DNA of 64,000 nucleotides. It comes from Bog-159 sp963709155 (lineage in GTDB: Bacteria; Acidobacteriota; Terriglobia; Bryobacterales; Bryobacteraceae). The stretch's first letter is position 1, and every line of letters starts with the position of its first letter. The position numbers and the translations under genes were made by a program. Below the pieces are notes generated by a model that had not been told where the DNA came from, did no database searches, and saw only the letters and a program-made list of their open reading frames with translations. Positions 32,534 through 43,100 of this stretch are shown one piece after another. Location: NCBI GenBank assembly GCA_963709155.1, contig CAVPVD010000007.1:1488001-1552000 (forward strand), written 5' to 3'.

Positions 32534-34024
32534 CTATCCCTGCGGCACCGGCACGAACACCGTCTGTCCACCGCGGTTGATCAGCAGCAGCGGCGGCCGA
32601 TTGCCGGATTTCGCCAACGCGGTCTGGACATCCGCCGTAGTGGTCACCCGCTGTCCGTTTATCTGTTGAATGACGTCACCGGCCTGAATCCCGGCCTGCC
32701 CTGCCGGTCCGTTCGGATCCACCGCTTCCACCACCACCCCGCGCGTCCCCCGCGGCACGCCGGCCTGTTCGGCCAGATCCGGTGTCAACGGAGCGACAGT
32801 CATGCCGAGTTTTAGACTCCCGCCGCCCGCTTCGCCCGTTTGCCCGGCCCCGTTTGCCGAGGTCAGTTCGCCCAGTTTCACCCGCAGGTCCTGCTGGCTG
32901 CCGTTTCGCACAATCGTGAGGGTCGCTTCCGTGCCGGGCGCCGTGGCCGCCACCGCATTCCGCAGGTCGTTGGCGTCGCTCACGTCTTTCCCGTTCAGTT
33001 TCACGATCAGGTCGCCGGTCTTCACGCCGGCCTTATCGGCCGGTCCGCCGGGGTTCACCGAGTTCACCAGGACGCCGCCTACCTGCTTCAATCCCAGGCT
33101 GGCAGCCACGTCGCTGGTGACCGTCTGGATACCCACTCCCAGCATGCCGCGCTGCACTTTGCCGGTCGAGATCAACTGGTTCATCACGCCCTTGGCCATG
33201 TTCGACGGGATCGCGAAACCGATTCCCACGTTGCCGCCGTTTGACGAAATAATCTGCGAGTTGATGCCAATCAATTCAGCGCGGGTATTCACCAGCGCGC
33301 CGCCCGAGTTGCCCTGGTTGATGGGCGCATCCGTTTGTAGGAAATTCTGAAAACTGCCGGTCCCCACATCCGTCTCCCGCCCTTTGGCGCTGACGATGCC
33401 GCTGGTCACAGATTCGCCGACTCCCAGCGGATTGCCCACCGCCAGGCAAACGTCCCCCACCCGCACCTGATCGGAATCGCCCAGGTGCAGCACCGGAAGC
33501 CCGCCGGTGTCGATCTTCAGAACCGCTAAATCGCTGGGCGCGTCGGACCCGATCAGTTTGGCCGAATAAGTCCGCCCGGAGCTCAGATCTACTTTGATAT
33601 CCTGGGCGCCGTCGATGACATGATGATTCGTAAGAATATGCCCGTCCTCGCGCACGATCACGCCGGAACCCAGCGCATGCTCCACAGTGGTGTTGCCGCC
33701 GCGCTGCTGCTGCGGAACGTTTCCCCCGAACAGTTGCCGCAAAAGCGGGTCGTCGAAGAACTGGAATTGCTGGGGAGCGCGCACCCGGCGCGATGAACGG
33801 ATCGTCACCACGGCGGGCGACACACGGGCCACCACGTCCGCATATGAAAACAGGGCTCCCGTGGGAGACACTTCGCCGGCCGGTTGTACACGCGGCTCGG
33901 AGTTATTTGCGGAGGTTGTGGTTGGAGACACCCGGCTGCAGGAAACCAGCGCCAGGGTTGCGATAAAGGCGGGCAGAATACGGTTCATGCCCAGGACGAA
34001 TGCACGCTCCATGCCATGGAACAA
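32534..34024 (-). CDS. HtrA/DegQ-type periplasmic serine protease
   Basis: A 496-residue exported trypsin-like protease with two PDZ domains for envelope protein quality control. The catalytic triad is His135 (LTNHHVID), Asp165 (APSDLAVLK) and Ser240 (INQGNSGGAL). PDZ1 spans about 290-380 and PDZ2 about 400-490. The N terminus (NRILPAFIATLALVSC) ends in a lipobox-like Cys, so it may be lipid-anchored; Met13 at 33988 is an equally good start. It follows the site-2 protease gene by nine bp in the same direction, a pairing that suggests joint regulated proteolysis at the membrane. Confidence 0.93.
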   Translation of the reverse strand: MFHGMERAFVLGMNRILPAFIATLALVSCSRVSPTTTSANNSEPRVQPAGEVSPTGALFSYADVVARVSPAVVTIRSSRRVRAPQQFQFFDDPLLRQLFGGNVPQQQRGGNTTVEHALGSGVIVREDGHILTNHHVIDGAQDIKVDLSSGRTYSAKLIGSDAPSDLAVLKIDTGGLPVLHLGDSDQVRVGDVCLAVGNPLGVGESVTSGIVSAKGRETDVGTGSFQNFLQTDAPINQGNSGGALVNTRAELIGINSQIISSNGGNVGIGFAIPSNMAKGVMNQLISTGKVQRGMLGVGIQTVTSDVAASLGLKQVGGVLVNSVNPGGPADKAGVKTGDLIVKLNGKDVSDANDLRNAVAATAPGTEATLTIVRNGSQQDLRVKLGELTSANGAGQTGEAGGGSLKLGMTVAPLTPDLAEQAGVPRGTRGVVVEAVDPNGPAGQAGIQAGDVIQQINGQRVTTTADVQTALAKSGNRPPLLLINRGGQTVFVPVPQG

Positions 34025-34033
34025 AGCGCACAG

Positions 34034-35194
34034 TTACGGGTGCCGCGGCATCAACCGGGCGGGAGCGTGGCCTTCCATTTCCATCTTCGCCGCCATGAAG
34101 CGGAGTAAGTCTTCCGGCGATATGATGCCCAACAGATGGTTGCGCTCTGTCACCAGCAGGCGCCCGGTTCCGCTCTCCTGTATCTTCGAGAACGCTTCCA
34201 GCGCATCGGTATCCGGACTCACCGTATTCCCCGCGGTGCAGGGCTTGGTCAATTCGGATACGGAGTGGCGCTCCCAGTCCTCTTTGGCGAATTGTTTCAC
34301 GTCCGCGTTGGTCACGCACCCGATCAAGTCCCCGGACTCGTTGACCACCGGATACACTTTAGAGTTATAGCGATAGATATAATTCTCCACCAGGTCGTGA
34401 ATCGACATTCCGGGGCGGACCGTCACCGGATCCGGCTGCATGAACCGCCGTACCGGCTCGCCCTGCAGCGCCGACTTCAGCAACATCTGCTCGTAAGACA
34501 TGCGCGACGCGCCCCGTACGAACATACCGATCAGGAAATACCAGACCGCTGTAATCAGATAGCCCATAAAGAGCTGCACCACGCCGTACGCCATCAGTAC
34601 CACGCCGAACGCCGACCCCAAACTCGATGCAATGCGCGTGGCGCGCGCCAGGTCGCCTTTGAAATGCCACAGCGCCGCACGCAGCACCCTGCCTCCATCC
34701 AGCGGAAATGCCGGGATCAGATTAAACGCGGCGAGTATCCAGTTGATCCAGGCGAGATAAGAAAAGACGGCGGTTACGGCGGCGGGAAAGCTCCCTTGGC
34801 CGGCCAGCTTGACCAGATAGCATATCGCCCCAATCGCCCCGCTCGCGAGCGGACCGGCAATCGCCATCAGGAATTCGATTTTCGGGCTCTGCGGTTCCCC
34901 GCCCATCTCCGCCACCCCGCCAAAGATGAACAGAGTGATCCCCTTCATCGGGAGGTCGTAGCGCCGGGCCACCAGCGAGTGACAGAGTTCGTGTAGAACA
35001 ATGGAGGCAAAAAATCCTACCGCGGCGGCTAGCGCCATCCCCCAGTAGGTGCCTGCGGTTAGACCGGGATGCGTGGTGGGAAAAGCATAGGTTGCCAGCG
35101 ACCAGACCACTAGCGCGGCAATCACCACCCAACTGGCGTCTAGCCGCACCTCGAAGTCGAAAAGCTTGAAGAGAGTAATGCGTCGTCCGAACAT
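34034..35194 (-). CDS. Site-2 protease family membrane metalloprotease with CBS pair
   Basis: A 386-residue M50-type intramembrane protease. The zinc motif HELCH is at residues 68-72 and the second motif PAFPLDGGRVLRA near residue 160 supplies the Asp ligand. About six membrane segments fill residues 15-230. The C-terminal 150 residues contain two CBS domains (FMQPDPVTVRPGMSIHDLVE and TAGNTVSPDTDALEAFSKIQ), which commonly sense adenine nucleotides. The substrate is unknown. The HtrA gene begins nine bp downstream, consistent with a proteolysis operon. Confidence 0.92.
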   Translation of the reverse strand: MFGRRITLFKLFDFEVRLDASWVVIAALVVWSLATYAFPTTHPGLTAGTYWGMALAAAVGFFASIVLHELCHSLVARRYDLPMKGITLFIFGGVAEMGGEPQSPKIEFLMAIAGPLASGAIGAICYLVKLAGQGSFPAAVTAVFSYLAWINWILAAFNLIPAFPLDGGRVLRAALWHFKGDLARATRIASSLGSAFGVVLMAYGVVQLFMGYLITAVWYFLIGMFVRGASRMSYEQMLLKSALQGEPVRRFMQPDPVTVRPGMSIHDLVENYIYRYNSKVYPVVNESGDLIGCVTNADVKQFAKEDWERHSVSELTKPCTAGNTVSPDTDALEAFSKIQESGTGRLLVTERNHLLGIISPEDLLRFMAAKMEMEGHAPARLMPRHP

Positions 35195-35213
35195 ACAATC
35201 TGGTTACGCAAGA

Positions 35214-35284
35214 GCGGGGCCATACAGAATTGCCCGCTCCTCAGCCTTTTTGGCGGCCGCCGCCAGGTAAATTCTGCGGGGCGG
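35214..35284. repeat. Decayed repeat modules upstream of ogt
   Basis: Contains GCGGGGCCATACAGAATTGCCCGC, a GGCGGCCGCCGCC dyad and GCGGGGCGGC. The AGAATTGCCCGC piece also occurs at 43681-43710. It looks like a degraded member of the intergenic repeat family rather than a complete copy. Confidence 0.5.
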
Positions 35285-35325
35285 CGCCATTTGTGCATGC
35301 AAAAAACGGCCGCTAAACTGGAGTG

Positions 35326-35805
35326 ATGTTGGAATGGAGCCGTTTTGAAGCTGCCGGCTACTCTTTAGGAGTGGTGGCCTCAGAAGCAGGCATTCGCGCC
35401 ATCGAGTTGCGGGCCGGTGACGAACTGCCCGGACGCGAGTGCGGCTCTAATCCGTTCTTGCGGCAGGGCATCGCCCAATTGCGCGCTTACTTCGCGGGCG
35501 AATTGCGAGACTTCGACTTAACCCTGGATATGCAGGGAACTGGTTTCCAAAAGCGCGTGTGGGAGGAACTGCTAAACATCCCCTACGGGGAGACCCGCAG
35601 CTACAGCTTTGTGGCCACCCACATCGGCGCGCCAAAAGCGGTACGCGCGGTGGGCGCCGCCAACGGACGCAACCCCATACCCATCGTGGTACCGTGTCAC
35701 CGCGTCATCGGCGCGGGCGGATCGCTGGTTGGATATGGCGGCGGATTGCCGCTCAAGCGTTTCCTGCTCGATCTGGAGGCGCGCCACTCGCACCTGTTTC
35801 AGTAG
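35326..35805 (+). CDS. ogt: Methylated-DNA--protein-cysteine methyltransferase
   Basis: A 159-residue suicide repair protein that takes O6-alkyl groups from guanine. The active-site motif PIVVPCHRVIG has the acceptor Cys near residue 124. QKRVWEELLNIPYGETRSY and VGAANGRNPIP are the helix-turn-helix/DNA-binding part. ATG 35326 is chosen; GTG at 35323 is in frame immediately upstream. No Ada domain is fused. It ends 12 bp before the convergent tdh gene. Confidence 0.95.
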   Translation: MLEWSRFEAAGYSLGVVASEAGIRAIELRAGDELPGRECGSNPFLRQGIAQLRAYFAGELRDFDLTLDMQGTGFQKRVWEELLNIPYGETRSYSFVATHIGAPKAVRAVGAANGRNPIPIVVPCHRVIGAGGSLVGYGGGLPLKRFLLDLEARHSHLFQ

Positions 35806-35817
35806 AGTCCAACCCCA

Positions 35818-36843
35818 TCATTGCCAGTCCAGAATCACTTTACCGGATTGGCCGCTAGCCATCACCTCGAAGCCTTTTTCAAACTCGGTATGGTGGTAGC
35901 GGTGCGTGATCACCGGCGTGATATCCAGCCCGGACTGCAGCATGACGCTCATCTTGTACCAGGTCTCGTACATCTCGCGCCCGTAGATGCCTTTGACTGT
36001 CAGCATATTGAAGATCACGGTGCGCCAGTCGATCGCCATTTCTCCTTCGGGAATGCCCAGCATGGCGATCTTCGCGCCGTGGCTCATATTGGCGAGCATG
36101 TCGCGAAAAGCGGCCTGGTTGCCGGACATCTCCAGACCCACGTCGAAGCCCTCGGTCATGCCTAGCTTCTTTTGTATGTCGGGCAGGGTGCTCTCGCGGA
36201 TATTGACCGCTTCGGTGACGCCCATCTTGCGCGCGAGGGCCAGACGATATTCGTTGACGTCGGTGATCACTACATAACGCGCGCCGGCATGCCGCGCCAC
36301 GGCCGCGGCCATGATCCCGATGGGACCGGCGCCGGTGACCAGCACATCTTCGCCGAGCACCGGAAACGATAGGGCCGTGTGCACCGCGTTGCCGAAGGGA
36401 TCGAAAATGGCGGCGACGTCCTGATCGATACCGTCGTGATGCCGCCAGATATTGGTCATCGGCAGCGCGATGTATTCGGCGAACGCGCCCGCCCGGTTCA
36501 CCCCGATGCCCTGAGTTTTCGCGCACAGGTGGCGCCGGCCGGCGAGGCAATTGCGGCAGCGTCCGCAGACTACGTGGCCTTCGCCGCTGACGATATCGCC
36601 CCGGTAAAAATCCGACACGTTGGAGCCGACTTCGGCGATCTCGCCCACAAACTCGTGGCCGATCACCAGGCCGATGGGGATGGTTTTGCGGGCCCAGTCG
36701 TCCCACTTGTAGATGTGTACGTCGGTGCCGCAAATGCCCGCGCGGTGCACGCGGATCAGGACATCGTTGATGCCGATGCGGGGCTTCTCGACGTCTTCCA
36801 GCCAGAGACCGGGTTCGTTTCTACTCTTGACCAGGGCTTTCAT
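35818..36843 (-). CDS. tdh: L-threonine 3-dehydrogenase
   Basis: A 341-residue zinc MDR enzyme oxidising threonine to 2-amino-3-ketobutyrate. It shows the Tdh-specific GICGTDVHIYKWDDWA, IGHEFVGEIAEVG, the structural-zinc set CGRCRNCLAGRRHLC, and VTGAGPIGIMAAAVA. TVKGIYGREMYETWYKM near residue 280 is also typical of Tdh. No kbl (2-amino-3-ketobutyrate ligase) is next to it. Repeat-like sequence lies just upstream (36861-36899). Confidence 0.95.
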   Translation of the reverse strand: MKALVKSRNEPGLWLEDVEKPRIGINDVLIRVHRAGICGTDVHIYKWDDWARKTIPIGLVIGHEFVGEIAEVGSNVSDFYRGDIVSGEGHVVCGRCRNCLAGRRHLCAKTQGIGVNRAGAFAEYIALPMTNIWRHHDGIDQDVAAIFDPFGNAVHTALSFPVLGEDVLVTGAGPIGIMAAAVARHAGARYVVITDVNEYRLALARKMGVTEAVNIRESTLPDIQKKLGMTEGFDVGLEMSGNQAAFRDMLANMSHGAKIAMLGIPEGEMAIDWRTVIFNMLTVKGIYGREMYETWYKMSVMLQSGLDITPVITHRYHHTEFEKGFEVMASGQSGKVILDWQ

Positions 36844-36860
36844 GTTGAATCTATATATTA

Positions 36861-36899
36861 AACGGCTTTTCCAGCCGGCTTCCGGCGAAGCCGCCGCTA
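36861..36899. repeat. Short dyad repeat between tdh and the efflux operon
   Basis: Contains GGCTTTTCCAGCCGGC and CCGGCGAAGCCGCCG, sharing the CCGGCT/AGCCGG core of the 86-bp element. Probably a fragment of the same family; it may also serve as a terminator for the efflux operon, whose last gene ends at 36897. Confidence 0.4.
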
Positions 36900-38756
36900 C
36901 ATGCGGCCCTTGATCCCAGCGTCGAGCGAAATCTGGTGCTGCGCCAGGATATCCCCAATCGCGCGCTCCAGTGCGGCGCGGGCTTTCACATAGGCGCTCT
37001 TGGCGGCCACTTCCGTGGATTTTGCCTGTGCCAGCAAGCTTTCGTACTGGATGACGAAAAACGCCGTGGAAGCCCCTACCTCATACCGCATCTGCTCGGC
37101 TTCCAACGATTCCTGTTGGTACTTTCTGGCCTGCACCGCGGCTTCATAAGACGCGCGCGCGCGCCGGATCGCGATTACCGCGTCCTCCACCTCCAGCCGC
37201 GCCTCGTTCTGCAACTGCCGAAGACGCACTTCCGATTGCTTCAATTGCAGTTCGTCGCGCGCCAGGTCGGCCTCCGCGATGCGATTGCGTATGGGTATGG
37301 TCACCTGCACGCCAATGCCGTAAGTCGGGTATTTGGCGGTAAATAGTTGATCGAGCGCCGTCCCGTACCCACCCGCGAACGGCGTGTTGACAGCCGGCGC
37401 CGCGAACCCGTTGATCGTGCCGGCCAGGCTATTGTTCTGCGCGATGCCCACCAGGTCAACTTCGGGCAGCGTGGCGTTCCGCGCTCCCCGCAGCCCGATC
37501 TGCGAATTCTCGATCTGCAAGCTGGCTTGCCCCAGATCCGGCCGCTGGGCCAATGCTTCGGTAAACAGATCCTGGATGGGCCGGATCTCTTCCTTCTCCG
37601 GGATATCCAGTGCATCGGTGGGGATGATAGTGGCGGCCTGCACCTCCGGGTCCGCATTGCCGGTGCGCGTCAGCAGGTTCTTTAGAATCGCCTGCTGCTC
37701 TTCCAGCACGCCGCGCGCATTGATCAGGTCCTGGCGGGTGGCAAAAACCTGGGCATTGGCGCGGGTCATCTCCACCGGCGCCAGGGTGCCTTCATCCACC
37801 TGCGCCTTGGTGTCCGAAAAGAGCTTCTCGGCCGCCGCGACGGTCTCCTGCTTCACCTTTACGTCTTCGTATAGCGCCACGAAATCCGTATACAGCCGGA
37901 TCACGCCATACACCGTGGCTATGAGTTGCTGGTGAAAGAGCAGTGTATTGATCTTGCGGTCGTTGTTCGCGATACGGATGAACCGCCGGTTCAGCGCGGG
38001 GCCGAAACCCCGCAGCAGGGGTTGTGTAACGGTCACTCCCAGGCTGGATCCGGTGTACGGATTGTAGTTCGTGTTCGTGGCATTCAGGTTCTGATGGGTG
38101 TTATCGAACGCCACGTTCACCTGCGTACCGGTGGCGAAAGCATCCACCAGGCCGGCGTTGGCGTTGAAGCCGTTTGAGACCAGCGTGGGCACGCCGTACG
38201 AGAGCAGGTCCAGCTCCGGCGTGCTCTGGTGCATCCAGTTCAATTGGCCGACCACGGACGGATCGAAAATGGGAACCGGCGTGCCCGTGGATTGGGGAAT
38301 CGTTCCCTGAATCGACAGATTCGTGATTGGCTCGCCCAGCGCGCCCAGTTCCAGCGCGTTGGTCGAGACTGTCGTGCCCGTCAGGACGCTGGTGGCCGAA
38401 GCCGGGTTGGTGACCACCGGACTGAGCGGCCCGCCGACCCCCGTGGGAGCTTCCGCAATCTGGAAAGGGATGCCGCGCAGCAGTCCGCCACCCTGCGCCC
38501 TCTTCACGTCCGTGTCCGCGATCTGGAAGCTGAAACGGTCGAGTTCCACGTCGAGATTGTTTTCGATCGCCAGCGCCAGGGCATCGGCTTGCGACAGGTA
38601 CAGATTGCCGGCCCGGATCAAGTCGTGTACGCGCGGCGAATTGTGGAAGTCGGGCGACTGGCCCGCCAGTTGGAGACACGCAACAGATGTCAGCAGGCAG
38701 AGTGGCAGCAGCCTCAGTACCGGGGTAGAGAGTGACGTAAACCTAAACTTTTGCAT
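36897..38756 (-). CDS. TolC-family outer membrane efflux protein
   Basis: A 619-residue outer-membrane channel component of the RND system. It has a signal peptide (VLRLLPLCLLTSVACLQLAG) and two OEP repeats rich in long amphipathic helices (about residues 260-370 and 450-600). It is longer than classical TolC because of an inserted Gly/Thr/Ser/Asn-rich segment between about residues 90 and 230. It starts four bp after the adaptor gene stop, so it is co-transcribed as the third gene of the efflux operon. Confidence 0.92.
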   Translation of the reverse strand: MQKFRFTSLSTPVLRLLPLCLLTSVACLQLAGQSPDFHNSPRVHDLIRAGNLYLSQADALALAIENNLDVELDRFSFQIADTDVKRAQGGGLLRGIPFQIAEAPTGVGGPLSPVVTNPASATSVLTGTTVSTNALELGALGEPITNLSIQGTIPQSTGTPVPIFDPSVVGQLNWMHQSTPELDLLSYGVPTLVSNGFNANAGLVDAFATGTQVNVAFDNTHQNLNATNTNYNPYTGSSLGVTVTQPLLRGFGPALNRRFIRIANNDRKINTLLFHQQLIATVYGVIRLYTDFVALYEDVKVKQETVAAAEKLFSDTKAQVDEGTLAPVEMTRANAQVFATRQDLINARGVLEEQQAILKNLLTRTGNADPEVQAATIIPTDALDIPEKEEIRPIQDLFTEALAQRPDLGQASLQIENSQIGLRGARNATLPEVDLVGIAQNNSLAGTINGFAAPAVNTPFAGGYGTALDQLFTAKYPTYGIGVQVTIPIRNRIAEADLARDELQLKQSEVRLRQLQNEARLEVEDAVIAIRRARASYEAAVQARKYQQESLEAEQMRYEVGASTAFFVIQYESLLAQAKSTEVAAKSAYVKARAALERAIGDILAQHQISLDAGIKGRM

Positions 38757-38760
38757 GGTT

Positions 38761-40104
38761 TCAGGCGGGACGCTTTTTCTCCCGCAGCAATACGGGATTT
38801 ACTTTGGCGCCCTCTTGCACCGTGTCGCCGGGATTCACAACCACCTGCTGCCCGGCTTCGAGTCCGGAGAGAACCTCGATTTTATCGCCAAAATCCCGGC
38901 CCAATTGGAGGCGCTGGAAGTGCACGATATGGTCGGCGCCGACCACGCCCACCTGCGGCCCATTGCTGCGGACTACCAGCGTATCACCTGGTATCAGCAA
39001 AGGTGGATTCCTGCGCGGCGTGGTCAGGTCCACTTGCGCGTACATGCCCGGCATCAGCAGACCGCCGGAATTGGGCACCTGCACCTCGGCAAGCAGCGTG
39101 CGCGTGGCGGGATCGAGCGAGTTGGCGGTGCGCGTGACCGTTCCGGCGAACTGATGGCCCGCCAGATCGACGATCGACAGGTGCGCCACTTGCCCCACGT
39201 GTACGGAATCCGCATCGGATTGCGGCACGTTGACGTAGGTGCGCAGGCGTTCGCTCTGCGCCAGCCGGAACAACAGCGTGTTACCTTCGTTCACCAACGC
39301 GCCTACATCCACGTTGCGAACCGTGATCACCCCGGCGAACGGCGCACGCACGCTCTTGTAGTCCTGCAGTTGGACCAGGCGTGAGAGATTAGCCTCGGCC
39401 GCCTTGATGTTACTGCGCGCGGATGCCACCGCCTTTTCGAGCGCCGAAACGTTCGCCTGCGCGGCCGCCCATTGCGACTGGTAAGTATCGTTCTCCTGGC
39501 GCGAGACAACGCCATGCGCCACCAGGTTCTTCCAGCGCTCGGCGGTTACTTTGGCGAGTTGCTCTTGGGCTTGCCCTTGTTGCTGGTTCGCCATGGCCTG
39601 CTCCAGCGCGGCGCGGGTCTGGTCGACGGCAGCCTTCGCCTGATTCACCTGCTGATCCAGTTCCGGGGCTTCAATTTCGGCCAGCAGTTGGCCGGACTTT
39701 ACCCGGTCGCCGATATCCACGTAGCGCTTCGCGATGTATCCGCTGGCGCGCGCCAGCACCGGCGCTTCCGTCAGCGCCTGGATGTTGCCCGGCAGAACCA
39801 GCGTACCGGCGGATGCCGAGCGCTCCACCCCGACCACGGTCACGGTAGGCAATTCCTTCGATGCGCTGCCCGCTTCGGCTTCCAGCATGGCCTCGTTGCG
39901 CTGGTGCGGGATGTAGCCTTTCACAAAACCGGCCACGACGAGAACCACCAGCACCAGCGCCAGCAGCCAAAGCGACCGGCGCGAGGGCGCGGGGGGTGTC
40001 GTGGACGCGGGCGAGCCATGCTGCTGGGCGAGCTTCTGCTTCAAATCTTCGATTTCGGCGCGCAGGCGCGCTTCGGTGTCGTCTGCCACTTGTTCGTATT
40101 CCAT
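38761..40104 (-). CDS. RND efflux periplasmic adaptor (membrane fusion protein)
   Basis: A 447-residue HlyD/AcrA-type adaptor linking inner-membrane pump and outer-membrane channel. It has an N-terminal coiled segment, a membrane anchor (SLWLLALVLVVLVVAGFV), a lipoyl half (ASGYIAKRYVDIGDRVKSGQ), a long coiled-coil hairpin (about residues 130-215) and a beta-barrel domain (VRAPFAGVITVRNVDVGALV). ATG 40104 is preferred because the nine codons upstream run into a repeat module. It sits between permease and channel genes. Confidence 0.93.
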   Translation of the reverse strand: MEYEQVADDTEARLRAEIEDLKQKLAQQHGSPASTTPPAPSRRSLWLLALVLVVLVVAGFVKGYIPHQRNEAMLEAEAGSASKELPTVTVVGVERSASAGTLVLPGNIQALTEAPVLARASGYIAKRYVDIGDRVKSGQLLAEIEAPELDQQVNQAKAAVDQTRAALEQAMANQQQGQAQEQLAKVTAERWKNLVAHGVVSRQENDTYQSQWAAAQANVSALEKAVASARSNIKAAEANLSRLVQLQDYKSVRAPFAGVITVRNVDVGALVNEGNTLLFRLAQSERLRTYVNVPQSDADSVHVGQVAHLSIVDLAGHQFAGTVTRTANSLDPATRTLLAEVQVPNSGGLLMPGMYAQVDLTTPRRNPPLLIPGDTLVVRSNGPQVGVVGADHIVHFQRLQLGRDFGDKIEVLSGLEAGQQVVVNPGDTVQEGAKVNPVLLREKKRPA

Positions 40105-40126
40105 TTTAGTGTGCCCTGGGCCGTGG

Positions 40127-40166
40127 CGCACGCTTTAGCGTGCCGGCGGGACTTTCAAGTCCCGCT
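40127..40166. repeat. Repeat module between permease and adaptor genes
   Basis: Two adjacent dyads, CGCACGCTTTAGCGTGC and GCGGGACTTTCAAGTCCCGC, closely matching 43632-43672. It lies within the efflux operon in the 78-bp permease-adaptor gap, where it could form hairpins in the mRNA. Confidence 0.85.
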
Positions 40167-40182
40167 GCAGTATGCGCTCGTC

Positions 40183-43100
40183 TCATCCCAACAACAGCTC
40201 CCCGTCGATATTCTCGCGCTCTTCCTCGGCGATCCGCCGGTCGAAGTCGACTGGCGCGTTCTTCTTCAGCAAGCTGTAAACGATGGGGACCACGAACAAT
40301 GTGGTGACCGTCGCCAGCATCAGCCCGCCGATGACCGCACGGCCCAGCGGCGCGTTCTGCTCGCCGCCCTCGCCCAATCCCAGGGCCATGGGCAGCATGC
40401 CGATGATCATCGCCAGGGCCGTCATCAGCACCGGGCGGATGCGGGTATGGCCGGCCGATAACGCCGCCGAGCGCGCATCCAGACCTTCCAGCCGCTCGTC
40501 GTTGGCGAACACGATCATCAAAATGCTGTTGGCGGTAGCTACCCCGATACACATGATCGTCCCCATCAGCGACGGCACACTGAAACTGGTCTGGGTGATG
40601 AACAGCATCCAGACGATGCCGGCCAGGGCTCCCGGCAGCGCCATCAGGATAATAAAGGGATCGAGCCACGATTGGAAATTCACGGCCATCAGCAGGTAAA
40701 CCAGCACCACTGCGAAGATCATGCCCATACCCAACCTGTAAAAAGAGGTCTCCATGGTTCGTACCTGGCCGCGCAGATCGAAGCTGGTGCCGCGCGGCAG
40801 CTTGCCGTACTCACGCATGATCTTCTCCACCCCGGCGCCGACACTACCCAAGTCCCGCCGGTCAACATTTGCGTAAATGTCGAAGACCGGCTGCACGTTG
40901 TAGTGGTTGATGATTTCAGGCGACACGCCGCGTTCGACGCTGGCCAGGTTCGAGAGAAGTTGCGGGCCGCCGGCCGCGGCGCCGGGATTGCCGTAGGCCA
41001 GCGAGTTCTGGCTGGGGCTCGCTCCCACGGTCGAATCCAACGCGCCGGCCGTGCCCGCGGACGATGTGGCCGTGGTGCTGAGTACGCCTGAAATGGGCGA
41101 CGAAATCGGCGTGCGCATCAGCGCCGCCAGCGAGTCCATGCGGTACTGCGGCGTTTGCACGGCCATGAAATAGCTGACGCCGTTATTCCAGTTCAGCCAT
41201 TCGTTAGGCGTCACCTGGCCGCTGGAACTCAGCGAGATCAACACGCTGTTGGAGACATCCCGCTGCTGCAATCCCAATTGGCCCGCCTTGCTGCGGTCCA
41301 CGTTGATGCGCAGTTCCGGGTAATCCACGATCTGGTGCACGTGTACGTCCGCGGCGCCTGGAATGTGCGAGATGCGTTCGGCCAGCGTGGCGGCGATCTG
41401 GTAATTCCGCGGATCCCGGCCCACCACTTGCAGATCAATCGGCGCGGGCAAGCCGAAGTTCAGGATCTGGTTGGTGATATTGGCCGGCTCGAAGAAAAAC
41501 GTGGCCTCCGGAAATTTCCGGTGCAAGTCCTCGCGCAGCTTGACGGTATACGCGGCTGTCGGACCGTGGTCGTCGGGCTTGAGCGAGATCAGGATATCTC
41601 CGTCGCCGGTGCCCAGCGTGCTGACGTCGCCAAAGGCGAGGTTGAAACCGCCGAATGGGATTCCGATGTTATCGATGATGGTGTCGATTTCGTGCGCGGG
41701 AATGACGTGGCGGATTTCATCGTCGATTTTGGAAAATAGGGCCTCGGTTTCTTCGATGCGCGTGCCGGTGGGGGCCATCGCATGTAGCCGCATCTGCCCG
41801 GAATCGACAGTGGGGAAAAAATCCCGCCCCGGGAAGACGGCCAGCATCAGGGATCCGGCCACGAAGATGCCGAAACCGGCCAATACGGGGCCGCGGTGAT
41901 CGAGCGCCCAGTGCAGCAGCCCGGTATAGGACGACCGCATCATTTCAAATCGCCGGTTGAAGAGGTAGTGCGCCCGCCAGATCACTCCCTTGCCTCCCGC
42001 CGATTCGCCGTGCGCGCCGAGCGCGTAGAGTTTCACCTCCGGCTTCAGCATGAAATGCACCATGTTGGGAATCAACGTGCGAGATAGCAGGTAAGACGCC
42101 AGCATGGCGAAAACCACCGCCAGGGCCAACGGGGTGAACAGGAATTTGGCCGCGCCGGTAAGCAGTAGCACGGGTACAAAGACAATGCAAATGGAAAGGG
42201 TGGAAACAAAGGCCGGCGCGGCGATCTGCTGCGCGCCATCCAGTACCGCCCGCACCAGCGGCTTCTTCATGGCCATATTGCGGTGCGTGTTCTCGATTTC
42301 CACCGTGGCATCGTCTACCAGAATGCCGACCGCCAGCGCCATGCCCCCCAAGGTCATCACGTTGATGGTTTCACCCAGCAGGCTCAAAATGGCCAACGAA
42401 GTGAGGATCGAGAGCGGAATCGAAATGCACACGATGATGGTGCTCCGCCAGCTTCCCAGGAACAGCAGGATCATCAGGGCGGTTAGAAATGCCGCGATCA
42501 CGGCCTCCCGGACTACGCCGTTGATAGCCGCCCGCACAAACAGGGACTGATCGAAGAGCTGGCGGACGTGCAGTTCGGGAGGCAGTCCGGCCAGGATCTG
42601 CGGAAGCCGGGCTTTCACCGCGTTCACGATCGACAGCGTGGAGGCACGCCCGTTGCGCAGCACGGTCATCAGCGTGCCGCGCGTGCCGTTGGTGCGCACG
42701 ATGCTGGTTTGCACCGCATACCCGTCGCGCACCTGCGCCACATCCCGGATGTACACTGTCGCGCCATTCACCACCCGGATGGGCATGTCGTTCAGTTGGT
42801 CGAGCACCTTGGGACTGCTGTTGACCTTGATCTGATAGTCGATCTTCCCGATCTTGGCGTCCCCCGCGGGCAGGATGATGCTCTGCGCGCTCACCGCATT
42901 GGAGACGTCCGTGGCCGAGATGCCTTTGGCGTAAAGCTGATCGGGAATCAAGTCCACCATGATCTGGCGGAATTTGCCGCCATACGGCAGCGGCACGGCG
43001 GCTCCCTGCACGGTCGCCAGCTGGGTGCGGATGAAATTGAGGCCCAGGTCGAAGATATCCTGTTCGCTGAGAGTTTTGCTTTCCAGCCCCAATTGCAGGA

